A DNA stretch of 64,000 nucleotides from PALSA-1296 sp038210275 (GTDB lineage: Bacteria; Bacteroidota; Ignavibacteria; Palsa-1295), in assembly GCA_038210275.1 (NCBI GenBank), contig JBBQWV010000006.1:91920-155919 (forward strand). The letters are read 5' to 3'. Positions 28,001 through 36,554 of this stretch are shown piece after piece; position 1 is the stretch's first letter; each line of letters opens with the position of its first letter. A program made the translations under genes and the position numbers. Below the pieces are notes generated by a model, which did not search any database, was not told where the DNA came from, and saw only the letters and a list, made by a program, of their open reading frames with translations.

Positions 28001-28286
28001 TATAATGATCTATTTTATCAGCAACACCACGATCATTCAAAATTTTCGAACGTTCATGCATCATTGATCCAGGTTGAAATGCATTATAATAGAGATGAAA
28101 CCAGATTTCGTGAAGAGTGTCGGGAGAGTTATTGGTATAAACAACGGAGAGATTTCCATCGAAAGAATGAATGGAATCTATCAGCGTTCCACTGATCGTA
28201 TAAGAAACATGCTGTTGCCAATAATCAGATGGCTGTGCTGAAGCAGATACTGCGACAAATAAAAAAAGAAGAAAGATTTTTTTCAT
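25092..28286 (-). CDS. M1 family metallopeptidase with C-terminal outer-membrane-barrel-like domain
   Basis: The preferred start at 28286 gives 1064 residues with a signal peptide (MKKIFLLFLFVAVSASAQ). The gluzincin zinc site is intact: HEGGH at residues 361-365, and the third ligand Glu384 in LDEGFTEF, 18 residues on. The aminopeptidase exopeptidase motif appears as GGMEYPQ. The peptidase part ends near residue 560. The remaining 450 or so residues are strand-rich, with VRGYKPN-like sequence and a terminal FRYAISLGTTF, resembling a barrel. It is therefore probably an outer-membrane-anchored peptidase that degrades peptides outside the cytosol. Confidence 0.85.
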   Translation of the reverse strand: MKKIFLLFLFVAVSASAQPSDYWQQHVSYTISGTLIDSIHSFDGNLSVVYTNNSPDTLHEIWFHLYYNAFQPGSMMHERSKILNDRGVADKIDHYKRSDWGEQRISEVSALKVGLWRKKPSLIPVKFEISGTIMKVILNEPLPPGSEEEISMPFFVQIPPLTRRGGWMNQDGIKYSMSQWYPKICEYDREGWHHQEYIAREFYGVWGDFDVTMNVPSKFCVGSTGQCQNPEEVGWGYDQIANGVKKGKAYPDSVAKAKQSLMTTWHFTASNVHDFAWVAHDYIHEWDTWSDTITVHCLYKANEEQAWKEAMPNTFFMLDHHSKKVGWYQYRNFTNTHGGDGGMEYPQLIMDGSASAGLIAHEGGHQWFYGMIGNNETRYAYLDEGFTEFIEMTCQEAHYGRNQRINGVDERPWLTRMLIPETDTRRNYYSSYLDLATAGYEEPLTIPHDWFREGVNAGQVYFKTLAGLAQLEYVLGDSVFWAGMKEYFRRWHFKHPNLNDFKRTMQDVSGADLDYYFDEWFASTRTIDYAACGLNSEKKQDGTYETTVKLKNKNLGVAPIDLTLHYDDGSTGIATIPLSVNQGLAYKKPEAGRLFFPSWDWVSTGYEGTITTPKEVDWYEIDSSYRLMDLNRRNNTSGLFPKTEFTFLKQLQISPPLSGMYGVLRPILWYEETSQLNIGMGMLFGTNRQGSGDIKLIFKTAPERQSWDIVKIDSFYHYRFVNTTPKWYDYLDGELRYSKNVKWLGNLTTINFDAKKMYGVMAASISLDHVIRPDYLYLGPTQTIGFFAEAMDRGTMPNYVYPVYYAAHADGMNVTSGLKYGFTSHDAGSKVTVKIDQSFNYISNNQYLFFPFDEGFTTYGGWNIIGQQRFDLSSQSILSFRLNATGTWGSRLPFDRFLFLNGANCYDQIHSGFWQAVTSISQHFSSQSHFFLEGGAGVRGYKPNTGSNGFADGGFGFTTELVLPNPIRSWGWLPASLTPMVFFDAGWVGSEVTLSAITHQLFTDAGLGIKLNILSWLPSQLQGVAGEYSNIPTIGIYFPIYLNHPDDGKGNFAFRYAISLGTTF

Positions 28287-28430
28287 GCAGGGATAAAATA
28301 TGCAAAAAGTTGAAGGGAGTAACATTAATGGAGGGAATGAAATTCAACGAATTGAGAATGTTTTGTCTGAACTGGAATTTATGGGATAATTAGAATTAGT
28401 GAGATTCTTAAGTACTATTTGATCTCGCAT

Positions 28431-29495
28431 TCATTTCTCAAGTTCTTTCGTAGAGATAACCTTAAAATTAAAACTATCTCCGTCTTGTTTGTAAAACAAA
28501 ATGTGTCTCCTAGAGGAACTGATAAGAGCATCGAATCTCGAGAACCCAATTTTTTTTATTTCTTTATTTAAGTTGTTTCCTATTACCCAGTAACACTCAG
28601 GGGTTCTCGAAGTGGTCCCACACCAAGCTCCTTCCAAACTCTTATAAATCTCACGCCACCCCTCATCATTCTCCTCTTTTTTCAAAAATTTAAAGAGATA
28701 ATTTTCTGGATCCAATCGGTATATTGGTCCCTCAAATCGTGCAGGACCTAGGAATAAAGTATCAAACTTTTTAATTTTTAAATCATATTTTGTTAGGACA
28801 GTATCATACTGATAAGAAGTCTCACTTTCACAGACTGGACGGAAATAATAAATTACAGGCTCACTGCCAGAAATGCTATAATAACTAGTTGGAAGGGTAT
28901 CAGAAACGGTTAAGTCGGCATTTGCAATCCGCAAGTTTTTAATCCTGAGTGTATCTTCCATACGTATTAAAAATTGATTTTCTCCAAAATTTCGCAATAT
29001 ATGTCCAGGTGAAGATAAGGATGCAATTTTTAAGACATTGTTGCTAACCAAGCGATAGACATTAGTGGTACGAGCATATTTTGCAGAGTTTTCTCTGAAA
29101 TTTACCACAAGAAGATTTCTGTCGTTCGAAACAAAACGGAATTGGACAGCAGGAAATGAATCTGTGATCTTATTCGAATTTAAATTATAACAAATAAATT
29201 TACTATTATTAGGGTATGGGTTGATATTACTAAAAGATGATCGTAATAACAAAATGCTATCATTTACCAAGGATAATAGAGTGGTTGAAAGTAAGGAGTC
29301 AAGTTTGCGAATAGTATGAATTTCTCCAGAGGAATCTATTCTAACAATGGATGAGAACGTTGATGTTTTATGAATAGCTATAAAATCATTTTCGGAAACA
29401 GAGTAAACATCAGTTAAATGGCCGCTTATTTCTCTCGAAGACTTGCAACTTTGGAGAAAAAAGATAATTAAAAATGAAATAACTATGTATTTCAT
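28431..29495 (-). CDS. Hypothetical lipoprotein, AT-rich
   Basis: The 354-residue product starts with a lipoprotein signal (MKYIVISFLIIFFLQSC, lipobox LQSC). The rest is a repeated pattern of strands with alternating Asp/Ser loops that could form a beta-propeller (DVYSVSENDFIAIHKTS and similar). I do not recognise a family. The gene is visibly richer in A and T than its neighbours, which may point to acquisition. It starts 5 bases after the TPR gene stop, so the two are probably one operon. Confidence 0.65.
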   Translation of the reverse strand: MKYIVISFLIIFFLQSCKSSREISGHLTDVYSVSENDFIAIHKTSTFSSIVRIDSSGEIHTIRKLDSLLSTTLLSLVNDSILLLRSSFSNINPYPNNSKFICYNLNSNKITDSFPAVQFRFVSNDRNLLVVNFRENSAKYARTTNVYRLVSNNVLKIASLSSPGHILRNFGENQFLIRMEDTLRIKNLRIANADLTVSDTLPTSYYSISGSEPVIYYFRPVCESETSYQYDTVLTKYDLKIKKFDTLFLGPARFEGPIYRLDPENYLFKFLKKEENDEGWREIYKSLEGAWCGTTSRTPECYWVIGNNLNKEIKKIGFSRFDALISSSRRHILFYKQDGDSFNFKVISTKELEK

Positions 29496-29500
29496 TTTTT

Positions 29501-31003
29501 TTACAAATTACTCTCCCTATTCACAATCTCCTCAACTTGTCGGAAAGATTCTTCTGATCCTAAAATTGGAAATTCGGACTCGAAGTTTTTTCTTTTACTT
29601 TCATCAAGGCGGAAGGCGATAAGGAGTTCTACGGCTGACTCTAAGTGTGCATTCAGAAGGTAGAGCGCTTTTGCTCTGCCGTAATGAGCATCTGCCCATT
29701 CGGGTTCTATAGCTGTGGCAGATTCGTAGGCTCGTGCTGCTTCACTGAGGCGGCGTTCATCGAGAAGCGTTTCGGCGTAATCGAACCATGCTTCGAAATC
29801 TTTCGGAGAAAGCTCTAAGACCATTTTGTAGGCAAGCAACGCTTCACTTAACCTGCCAAGATTATAAAGCGCATCCGCTTTCGCATACCACAATTCGGAA
29901 TTCTTATTATTGATCGCAAGCGCAGCATCGTAATCCTCCAGAGCTTTGCGTGGATGATCGAGTGCATCGTAGCACGAACCTCTGCCGAAAAACGATTCAG
30001 AATGCTTCGGATCGTATTTGATTGCCTGCGAAAAACAGCGGATCGCGTCACGAAAACGCTGAAGTTCTTCATACGCATTCGCAAGATTATGCCATGCGCT
30101 GACATCTTCAGCTTCGTACTTAAGACATTCTTTATAAGACTCTATCGCCTCGTTCAACTTGCCAAGATTGGCATACGCATTTCCTCGATTATACCAAGCC
30201 GCTGGAAAATCTTCCTTGATCGCAAGTGCCATCTCGTAGCTTGAGATAGCCTTGTTGAACATCCCCATGCGGTTATAGACGATACCGTGATTATACCAGC
30301 CGTTATGGTTATAGGGATCGTTATCGAGATGAAGTTCGTAAGCTTCAAGTGCCTTATTGAAATCTTCTATTGAATCGTAGCAGAAACCAAGTTCGTAATA
30401 AGCATCTTTTGCGAATTCTTCCTTACCTGCAAGGTAGCGGAAGATGGCGATTGCATCATGATAACGTTCAGCTTTTTCGAAGCAAATACCTTTCGAAAAG
30501 AGCGCATCGTCATTTGCAGGGTCAGTCGTAAGGGCGCGATCAAAAGTATGCAAAGCCTCTTCTGTTCTGCCTAAAGCTTCGAGAACGATTCCGTAATTAA
30601 CGAGAAGTTCGGCATCCGTGGGATCAAGAGAAAGTCCGCGTTCGTAAGAGATAAGCGCATCATCAAATTCAGCATGATGTGCCTCAAGCATTCCTCGACG
30701 ATGCCAGGCTTCAGCGGAAAAAGGAGCGTGCTGAGTCAGAAGCTTTGCAAAATGCATCGCTTCTTCGAACTTGTCGTTTTCAATACAGTAATCGACGAGG
30801 GCTTCTAAAATTTCGGGATTTAGGAATGCGCGCTGCTTGGATTCTCTGGGAATAAAATCACGATTGGTCCGTTTTTCTTCGCGATAACGGGTCAACTCTT
30901 CCTCAAAATATTTTTTGCGGGTATCGCTTTCTTCTTTATTTTCTCTGCCCGGAAGTTCGTCGTCTCCGTAGGCAAATGGGTCGTAATCGTCGTAAAGGTT
31001 CAT
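29501..31003 (-). CDS. Tetratricopeptide repeat protein
   Basis: The 500-residue product has an acidic N-terminus (YDPFAYGDDELPG) and then about eleven consecutive 34-residue TPR units. Examples include AEAWHRRGMLEAHHAEFDDA, AAWYNRGNAYANLGKLNEA and SESFFGRGSCYDALDHPRKA. There is no signal peptide, so it is probably a cytosolic scaffold that brings protein partners together. No enzymatic domain is present. A TATATTTG promoter element lies about 100 bases upstream. Confidence 0.9.
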   Translation of the reverse strand: MNLYDDYDPFAYGDDELPGRENKEESDTRKKYFEEELTRYREEKRTNRDFIPRESKQRAFLNPEILEALVDYCIENDKFEEAMHFAKLLTQHAPFSAEAWHRRGMLEAHHAEFDDALISYERGLSLDPTDAELLVNYGIVLEALGRTEEALHTFDRALTTDPANDDALFSKGICFEKAERYHDAIAIFRYLAGKEEFAKDAYYELGFCYDSIEDFNKALEAYELHLDNDPYNHNGWYNHGIVYNRMGMFNKAISSYEMALAIKEDFPAAWYNRGNAYANLGKLNEAIESYKECLKYEAEDVSAWHNLANAYEELQRFRDAIRCFSQAIKYDPKHSESFFGRGSCYDALDHPRKALEDYDAALAINNKNSELWYAKADALYNLGRLSEALLAYKMVLELSPKDFEAWFDYAETLLDERRLSEAARAYESATAIEPEWADAHYGRAKALYLLNAHLESAVELLIAFRLDESKRKNFESEFPILGSEESFRQVEEIVNRESNL

Positions 31004-31100
31004 CGTTCTTGTTGTTTTAGCTTTCGTGTTTTAACCCTTATACTTAAAGAACATTGACGCGGGGGCAGCCGTTTCAACTATTATTAACATCTTCACACTG

Positions 31101-31108
31101 CAAATATA
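31101..31108 (-). promoter_or_regulatory. Bacteroidota-type -7 promoter element for the TPR gene
   Basis: The minus strand reads TATATTTG in the same TCGTATATTTGCAG context as the asnS and guaB upstream regions. It lies 98 bases before the TPR start. No clear -33 TTG was found at the right distance. Confidence 0.45.
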
Positions 31109-31271
31109 CGAAGATTCTTGATAAAGTAGGTGGGGATAAATGGAGAATTTATCCTCAAAATCAGATCAAATTCAGCTATTTTTAAGAATGTGGATGACTT
31201 CTCTCTCTATGTCTTAAAAATGGAGGGTGAATAAGAGGTGGATAAGTGTAAATAAAATAACTATCTATATG

Positions 31272-31345
31272 TCGGCGTGACCGGATTTGAACCGACGACC
31301 CCTACTACCCCAAAGTAGTGCGCTACCAGGCTGCGCTACACGCCG
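31272..31345 (-). tRNA. tRNA-Pro (anticodon GGG)
   Basis: The minus strand folds into a complete 74-base cloverleaf. The acceptor stem is CGGCGTG/CACGCCG with discriminator A. The D arm is GCGC-AGCCTGGTA-GCGC, and the anticodon arm is CTACT-TTGGGGT-AGTAG with GGG at positions 34-36. The T arm is GTCGG-TTCAAAT-CCGGT. CCA is not encoded. It lies between the TPR gene and the exonuclease gene. Confidence 0.95.
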
Positions 31346-31440
31346 AATTTTATGCGCCGAGAAAACAGGAGTTAGAATGGCTTAGTTCGGAAAGACTCTT
31401 TAAGCAAAACGTTTTCGCTTCCATTTGCATTCTATATAGT

Positions 31441-32430
31441 GTGTTAATCGAATTAACTCCATCCGGTTTATATTGTGAGGCTGGCGATTTTTATATCGAC
31501 CCGCAACAACCTGTTCGCCGTGCAATAATTACCCATGCTCATACCGATCATGCCAAACCCGGCATGGAGGCATATCTCACTTCCCGATCAGGTCAGCCCC
31601 TTGTTCAACAGCGAGTAGGTCTTCGGGCAAAAGTAAACTCGTTGGAATTCGGTGAAGAGCTTTCTATTAGTGGTGTGAAAGTCAGCCTTCATCCGGCGGG
31701 ACATATTCTTGGATCGGCACAAGTTCGAGTTGAATATAAAGGAGAAGTTTGGGTTGTCAGTGGAGATTATAAACTCGAACCTGATGCAACCTGCGAAACT
31801 TTTGAACACGTCAAGTGCCATACCTTCATCACCGAGTCAACTTTCGCAAAGCCACATTATAAATGGAAGCCGCAACGCGAGATATTTAATCAGATCAATG
31901 ACTGGTGGCAATTAAATGCACTTTGGGGCACAACGTCCGTGGTAGCTGCGTATTCTCTTGGGAAAGCTCAGCGAATTCTTGCAGGCATTGATGCCAATAT
32001 CGGGCCGGTGCTCATTTACCCAACAGTTGAAAAATTTATCCCTGCTTATAAAGCGGCAGGTATTCATTTTCCGGAGTTATTACCTTTCAATGACGAGACG
32101 ATCCTCTCGGTTAAAAATAAGAATGCGCTTATCGTCGCGCCTCCGCAATTTACTCGGCTCGAAGCTGAGCGAAAATTTGGTACTGTTGCTACAGCCTTTG
32201 CTTCGGGTTGGATGTCTAAAGGCGGAGCAAACAGTAAAGTGCACGACCGAGGCTTTGCCTTAAGCGATCATGCAGATTGGGAAGGTCTCCTTCTGGCAAT
32301 TAAAGAAACAGGAGCAGAAAATATTTTTGTCAATCATGGCTTTGTTAATACGCTTGTCAATTATTTGCAAGGCATTGGATTGAATGCCCATATCATGGGT
32401 GCGAGTCAGCATACTCCAACAACAGCGTAA
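31441..32430 (+). CDS. Ligase-associated DNA exonuclease (metallo-beta-lactamase fold)
   Basis: A GTG start at 31441 gives 329 residues beginning with the family opening LIELTPSGLYCEAGDFYIDP; the frame extends upstream to 31318 but that would overlap the tRNA. The metal-binding motif HAHTDHA and later SLHPAGHILGSAQV and ALSDHADWEG match the ligase-associated exonuclease family, which acts in DNA repair next to an ATP-dependent ligase and helicase. Those partners are not adjacent here. Its last 38 bases overlap the end of the convergent asparagine-synthetase-like gene. Confidence 0.85.
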   Translation: MLIELTPSGLYCEAGDFYIDPQQPVRRAIITHAHTDHAKPGMEAYLTSRSGQPLVQQRVGLRAKVNSLEFGEELSISGVKVSLHPAGHILGSAQVRVEYKGEVWVVSGDYKLEPDATCETFEHVKCHTFITESTFAKPHYKWKPQREIFNQINDWWQLNALWGTTSVVAAYSLGKAQRILAGIDANIGPVLIYPTVEKFIPAYKAAGIHFPELLPFNDETILSVKNKNALIVAPPQFTRLEAERKFGTVATAFASGWMSKGGANSKVHDRGFALSDHADWEGLLLAIKETGAENIFVNHGFVNTLVNYLQGIGLNAHIMGASQHTPTTA

Positions 32431-34204
32431 GATTAAGCGCCTGTAATAGTACTGAAGAATTATCCTGTTTGCTCGCCTCAAAATCTAATATTGTCTTTTC
32501 TATTTTTTGCTGAATAAGAATATCGTGCGCTCGAGAATTACGATCTAAGAGAATCTCTTTTATTTCAGACATATTTTTCTCTACAATAAGACGACGTGTG
32601 ATAACCGGCATAAATAAAGAAAGGCGCTGAAAAGGTTGCGGCAATTGGCGCAAACCTTTTTCGAATAACGGAGCTACATACCGAAATGCACGATACCCAA
32701 TATATGGAACGGGATAACCGGAATCATCTGCCAAAAAATTCTTCAATTCAGGTGCGAAGCGATTAAAAAGATACCGGTACACGATATTTTTCCTCCGCTC
32801 CTGTGCCGGGATATGCATTGCCGCTTTGTACGCTTCTAAAGATAAAAGTGGATGCGATAATCCCATGAAATTAATTTGCGCATTCCCTGAAAGAGAGTAT
32901 TTATTTGCACAGAGCGCATCTAAGTAATATAGATCGATCCTATTCCCTATACTGAGATCATGTGGTTGCGCAGAAAAAAAATCATTGAGGTGCTGTACTG
33001 CGATGCGAGATGCTTCGCGACGTAACTCCTCAGAGATCAGTTCAGAATGAAGCAGCGGAGTGGCGAATTGATCAAAAAATGTTTTTATAAAATCATCTGA
33101 CCGGCGCAAAATTCCTTCACGCGCTTTATGAAACTGCCGCCGGTATAATGCACCGGCATGACTATCGAGGCATACATCAAAGTTCTCCGATTCCGCTTTC
33201 CACGAACCAATACTCATTGCCCCTTCCACGCCAAGACCACCTTCAGAAAGATTGATCGCATCGCGCCATTGTGAAGGGAAACCGGCAAAAAAAGCTTCAT
33301 CGAAAATAATTCGAAGATGTGGAATATGATATTTACTCGTGATTTTGGTAGCCACCTTGATGTCGCCGCTACTCGGCAAACCGTGAGTAAATGCCGTAAC
33401 AGCATTGGCTTTGCCGAGTTTTTTTAGCGCAGCTAATGTTATCCGTGAATCCAATCCTCCGGAAAGTCCGACGATAACTCCTGAACGACTCGATCGAATA
33501 TCAACAGAACGAAGTAAAGATTCCTCGATCTTCAGCAGAAGTTCTTCTGTTTGCAAACCTTCTTCGAAATTAGGCGTAAAGTATTTCGAAAAATCTACGG
33601 CGCCTGATTTATCAATTTTCACAAAAGACGCCGGAGGTATTCTGAAAATATTTTTATAAAGTGTTCTGCCATTCAATTGATGCCCTAAGGCAATGAATTG
33701 GGCTATTGCATTATCATCTATTCCAACTCTAAGAATTTCAGCAAGAGCTTTCTGCTGCAAAGAAAAAATAAATCCTTTCGGTGTGTGAGTATAATGTAGC
33801 GAAAGATTACCAAAAGGATCGGTGATTAAATAAACCGATTGTTCACTATCATCATATAAAGCGAGGACAAAAGCTCCGTCGCATTGAAGGAATAAATGCG
33901 TCCCATTTTTTTCGAAGAGCGGAATAAATCCTTCCTGAAAATTCGTCGGAGTAAGCTGTTCACCTGAAGGAAGAAATAATTCTCCGCAGAGAACAAGAGT
34001 GTATTTGCCGTCGTGGCTGGAAAAAATTGCCGCATCAGGGCTGTCCGCTCTCGCAGCATAGCCGAAGCAAACAGCGCCGTTATTAAATATTTTATATTCT
34101 GAAGAATGATTAAATCCAGCAACTGAATGCCGATGCAATATTTTGCAAGCGGCTTCACTTTCTAATGAAATATTTTTTACGTAGTAACCAAAAATACCTG
34201 CCAT
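32393..34204 (-). CDS. Asparagine-synthetase-like protein lacking the glutaminase cysteine
   Basis: The 603-residue product has the two-domain plan of class B asparagine synthetases. The N-terminal glutaminase-type domain starts MAGIFGYY: the usual catalytic Cys2 (MCGI) is Ala2 here, so glutamine hydrolysis is probably lost. The C-terminal ATP-pyrophosphatase domain keeps the P-loop VGLSGGLDSRI near residue 240. Relatives without the cysteine include beta-lactam synthetase and lasso-peptide cyclases, which make amide bonds on other substrates. No peptide-precursor or biosynthetic gene is adjacent, so the substrate is unknown. Confidence 0.8.
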   Translation of the reverse strand: MAGIFGYYVKNISLESEAACKILHRHSVAGFNHSSEYKIFNNGAVCFGYAARADSPDAAIFSSHDGKYTLVLCGELFLPSGEQLTPTNFQEGFIPLFEKNGTHLFLQCDGAFVLALYDDSEQSVYLITDPFGNLSLHYTHTPKGFIFSLQQKALAEILRVGIDDNAIAQFIALGHQLNGRTLYKNIFRIPPASFVKIDKSGAVDFSKYFTPNFEEGLQTEELLLKIEESLLRSVDIRSSRSGVIVGLSGGLDSRITLAALKKLGKANAVTAFTHGLPSSGDIKVATKITSKYHIPHLRIIFDEAFFAGFPSQWRDAINLSEGGLGVEGAMSIGSWKAESENFDVCLDSHAGALYRRQFHKAREGILRRSDDFIKTFFDQFATPLLHSELISEELRREASRIAVQHLNDFFSAQPHDLSIGNRIDLYYLDALCANKYSLSGNAQINFMGLSHPLLSLEAYKAAMHIPAQERRKNIVYRYLFNRFAPELKNFLADDSGYPVPYIGYRAFRYVAPLFEKGLRQLPQPFQRLSLFMPVITRRLIVEKNMSEIKEILLDRNSRAHDILIQQKIEKTILDFEASKQDNSSVLLQALNLTLLLEYADSHP

Positions 34205-34282
34205 CGTTATTCAATCTTTAGGGAACAAGTGTGCAAAGAATATGCTTTAATATACAACAATTACAATACATTTCAGAAAAAT

Positions 34283-34528
34283 ATGGAAGGCTTACAACTT
34301 TTAACAACAGTCGGCACCGATTTTGAAGCTGAACTCATCAAGCAAAAGCTTGCTGAAACAGAAATCCAATGCTTTGTACAATCGAGCGATGCCGAAGGAA
34401 TGCTCCCCTATCTTGAGAACGGCGTTCGAATTTTCGTCGAACCATACGATTTCGAAAAGGCGACTTGGCTTATCACAAATGCCAAAGACGACTTAACTGA
34501 TGAGATGGAGATCGGGGTAGGAGATTAA
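34283..34528 (+). CDS. DUF2007-type small protein
   Basis: The preferred start at 34283 gives 81 residues (MEGLQLLTTVGTDFEAELIK). The pattern of an N-terminal strand, FEAELIKQKLAE helix, a central FVQSSDAEGM loop and a GVRIFVEPYDFEKATWLI end matches the small DUF2007 family of putative signal-transducing or adaptor proteins. It is cytosolic, with no signal or membrane segment. It is divergent from the asparagine-synthetase-like gene and precedes mdh by 139 bases. Confidence 0.75.
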   Translation: MEGLQLLTTVGTDFEAELIKQKLAETEIQCFVQSSDAEGMLPYLENGVRIFVEPYDFEKATWLITNAKDDLTDEMEIGVGD

Positions 34529-34667
34529 AATATGAAATCGGAACAATGGAGTATGAAGATTCAGATTTCATAGTTCATATTTCATCTTTTTTCATCTCTT
34601 CTCCCTGAACCTCCGCACCCTTCTCTTCGTTTACTCCCCCGCTTAAAGAATTTATATATATAATTTA

Positions 34668-35591
34668 ATGAAAATTACCGTAATCGGCGCCGGCAATGTC
34701 GGTGCAACCGTTGCTCAGCGAATCGCTGATAAAGAGCTTTGTGAAAATCTCGTTCTTGTTGATGTTGTCGATGGCATTCCGCAAGGAAAAGCGCTCGATA
34801 TGTTCGAATCTGCTCCTGTTCATGGCACAGATACTCGTATCACCGGAACAAATACATATGAGCCGACTGAAAATTCTGATATCGTCGTCATCACCGCAGG
34901 CTTAGCGCGTAAGCCCGGTATGAGCCGCGATGATCTGTTGGCAAAGAATGCTGAAATCGTCGGAGGATGTGCTGAAGCTGCTTATAAGCAAAGTCCGAAT
35001 GCAATCTTTATTATCGTCTCGAATCCTCTTGACGTGATGACTTATGTTGCATTGAAGAAGACCGGGCTTCCTCGCAACCGCGTTATCGGTATGGCAGGAG
35101 TTTTGGATTCCGCCCGCTTCCGCAGCTTCGTTGCAATGGAACTTGACGTATCCGTTCAGGATGTCACGGCGTTTGTTCTTGGTGGTCATGGTGATTCCAT
35201 GGTGCCGCTTGCCCGTTATTCAACAGTTGCTGGCATTCCACTTCCAGAACTAATCCCGGCAGCTCGCCTTGAGCAGATCCTCCAGCGTACACGCGATGGC
35301 GGTATTGAGATCGTGAATTTCCTCAAGACCGGAAGCGCATATTACGCTCCGGGTTCGAGCGCGGCGCAGATGGTTGAATCCATTGTCCGTAATAAAAAGC
35401 GCGTTCTTCCCTGCTCCGTCTGGCTTGAAGGCGAGTATGGCTTGAATGATACTGTCGTAGGCGTTCCGGTGAAACTCGGTAAGAACGGTGTAGAGAAGAT
35501 CATTGAGATCAAACTCACCGATTCCGAAGCTGCCGCTCTGAAGAAAAGCTCTGACGAGGTCAAAGAAAATATCGCGAAAGTGAAGCTGTAA
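34668..35591 (+). CDS. mdh: Malate dehydrogenase
   Basis: The 307-residue product has the NAD-binding motif VIGAGNVGATVAQ at the N-terminus. DVVDGIPQGKALDM, GLARKPGMSRDDLL with the substrate arginines, and GHGDSMVPLARYS with the catalytic histidine are diagnostic of the LDH-like malate dehydrogenase group found in Bacteroidota and Chlorobi. It interconverts malate and oxaloacetate in the TCA cycle. It appears monocistronic, with a hairpin directly after the stop. Confidence 0.96.
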   Translation: MKITVIGAGNVGATVAQRIADKELCENLVLVDVVDGIPQGKALDMFESAPVHGTDTRITGTNTYEPTENSDIVVITAGLARKPGMSRDDLLAKNAEIVGGCAEAAYKQSPNAIFIIVSNPLDVMTYVALKKTGLPRNRVIGMAGVLDSARFRSFVAMELDVSVQDVTAFVLGGHGDSMVPLARYSTVAGIPLPELIPAARLEQILQRTRDGGIEIVNFLKTGSAYYAPGSSAAQMVESIVRNKKRVLPCSVWLEGEYGLNDTVVGVPVKLGKNGVEKIIEIKLTDSEAAALKKSSDEVKENIAKVKL

Positions 35592-35606
35592 GACAATTCG
35601 TTTTGG

Positions 35607-35632
35607 TAGGCGCAGGCTAATGCCGGCGCCTA
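35607..35632 (+). terminator. Hairpin after mdh (possible terminator)
   Basis: TAGGCGC-a-GGC-TAAT-GCC-g-GCGCCTA forms a strong ten-pair stem 16 bases after the mdh stop. No clear T-run follows on the plus strand, so termination would be weak or factor-assisted. Confidence 0.5.
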
Positions 35633-35726
35633 TCTAACTCTCACTACGATTAATAATAATTCATTCTTCGTCCCAAAGAGTAACTTTTCTCTTTTAAAGT
35701 GGTTTACTAAAGCAAGCTATTTATTA

Positions 35727-35734
35727 TAAGTTTG
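35727..35734 (+). promoter_or_regulatory. Possible -7 promoter element giving a leaderless transcript
   Basis: TAAGTTTG matches TAnnTTTG and ends 7 bases before the ATG at 35742. The transcription start would fall at or next to the start codon. There is no clear TTG at the -33 distance. Confidence 0.35.
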
Positions 35735-35741
35735 TAAATTT

Positions 35742-36530
35742 ATGAAAAAACTATATTTTTTACTTATCGGAGCCTTCATTGGCACTAGTGCTTTTATTTC
35801 GTCATGTAGCTATAATCCGGGTAGCACACCTCCCTCGACAACACCTACAGCGCTACTAAATTTTAAACTGCAAGTGCATTCGAGTTTTGACGTCACGGTC
35901 GTTGATACTGCTGATGCAAATGGAAATAATCCGGATAGAATACTTGCCAATACCAGAAAAAATTTCCAGGAGATAATCGTCGATACTGCACTCACATACA
36001 TGGGGAAATTCCCTGTGGCACGAATTATCTTTTTTGATACGACACTCACTCCAAAAAACGATACCGGTTATTTCTATCAAGATCCTAACGGCGATCTTTA
36101 CCGGTACAATTTTGGCTTTAGCATTTTAAATCAGTTCACAGCATTAACTCAATTTATCGGATCACAAGTTAATGTGGGTTGGGTTTTGGCAGCAAAGATG
36201 ACTTCGGCAGAGGGCACGCAATGGGTTGCCAGAACCGATTCAGTTCTGGTTCAAGCATATAACCTTGAGGTTTATCTCAGCAGTCAAGGACGAATGATGG
36301 CTGATACGACATTTCTTGTTGGCACTGAAACGATCAAAGCACGGCATTCGAGAAATGTTGTCACTGCATCAGCTGGAAGTGGTTCGCAAACAGGAAATGT
36401 AGTTATCGATAGTTACTACTCAACAGATATTGGCGAAGTGGTAGAAGATTTTTTCCGTCATGTCTCGTTATCTGGTTCTTTCTTAAATCAGCAAGCTCAG
36501 GGAAAGCTGAAGATCTTGACACAGAAATAG
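35742..36530 (+). CDS. Hypothetical lipoprotein
   Basis: The 262-residue product has a lipoprotein signal peptide (MKKLYFLLIGAFIGTSAFIS then SC). A low-complexity linker rich in Pro and Thr (NPGSTPPSTTPTALL) follows, as in many surface-tethered lipoproteins. The mature part is strand-rich and has no catalytic motif that I recognise. It stands alone between mdh and the DprE1-like gene. Function unknown. Confidence 0.65.
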   Translation: MKKLYFLLIGAFIGTSAFISSCSYNPGSTPPSTTPTALLNFKLQVHSSFDVTVVDTADANGNNPDRILANTRKNFQEIIVDTALTYMGKFPVARIIFFDTTLTPKNDTGYFYQDPNGDLYRYNFGFSILNQFTALTQFIGSQVNVGWVLAAKMTSAEGTQWVARTDSVLVQAYNLEVYLSSQGRMMADTTFLVGTETIKARHSRNVVTASAGSGSQTGNVVIDSYYSTDIGEVVEDFFRHVSLSGSFLNQQAQGKLKILTQK

Positions 36531-36554
36531 GATTTGCATAAGAAATTCTGCACT

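Noticed and set aside
31318..31440. An N-terminal extension of the exonuclease from an ATG at 31318
   Set aside because: It would begin inside the tRNA-Pro gene and has no homology; the GTG at 31441 matches the family start.
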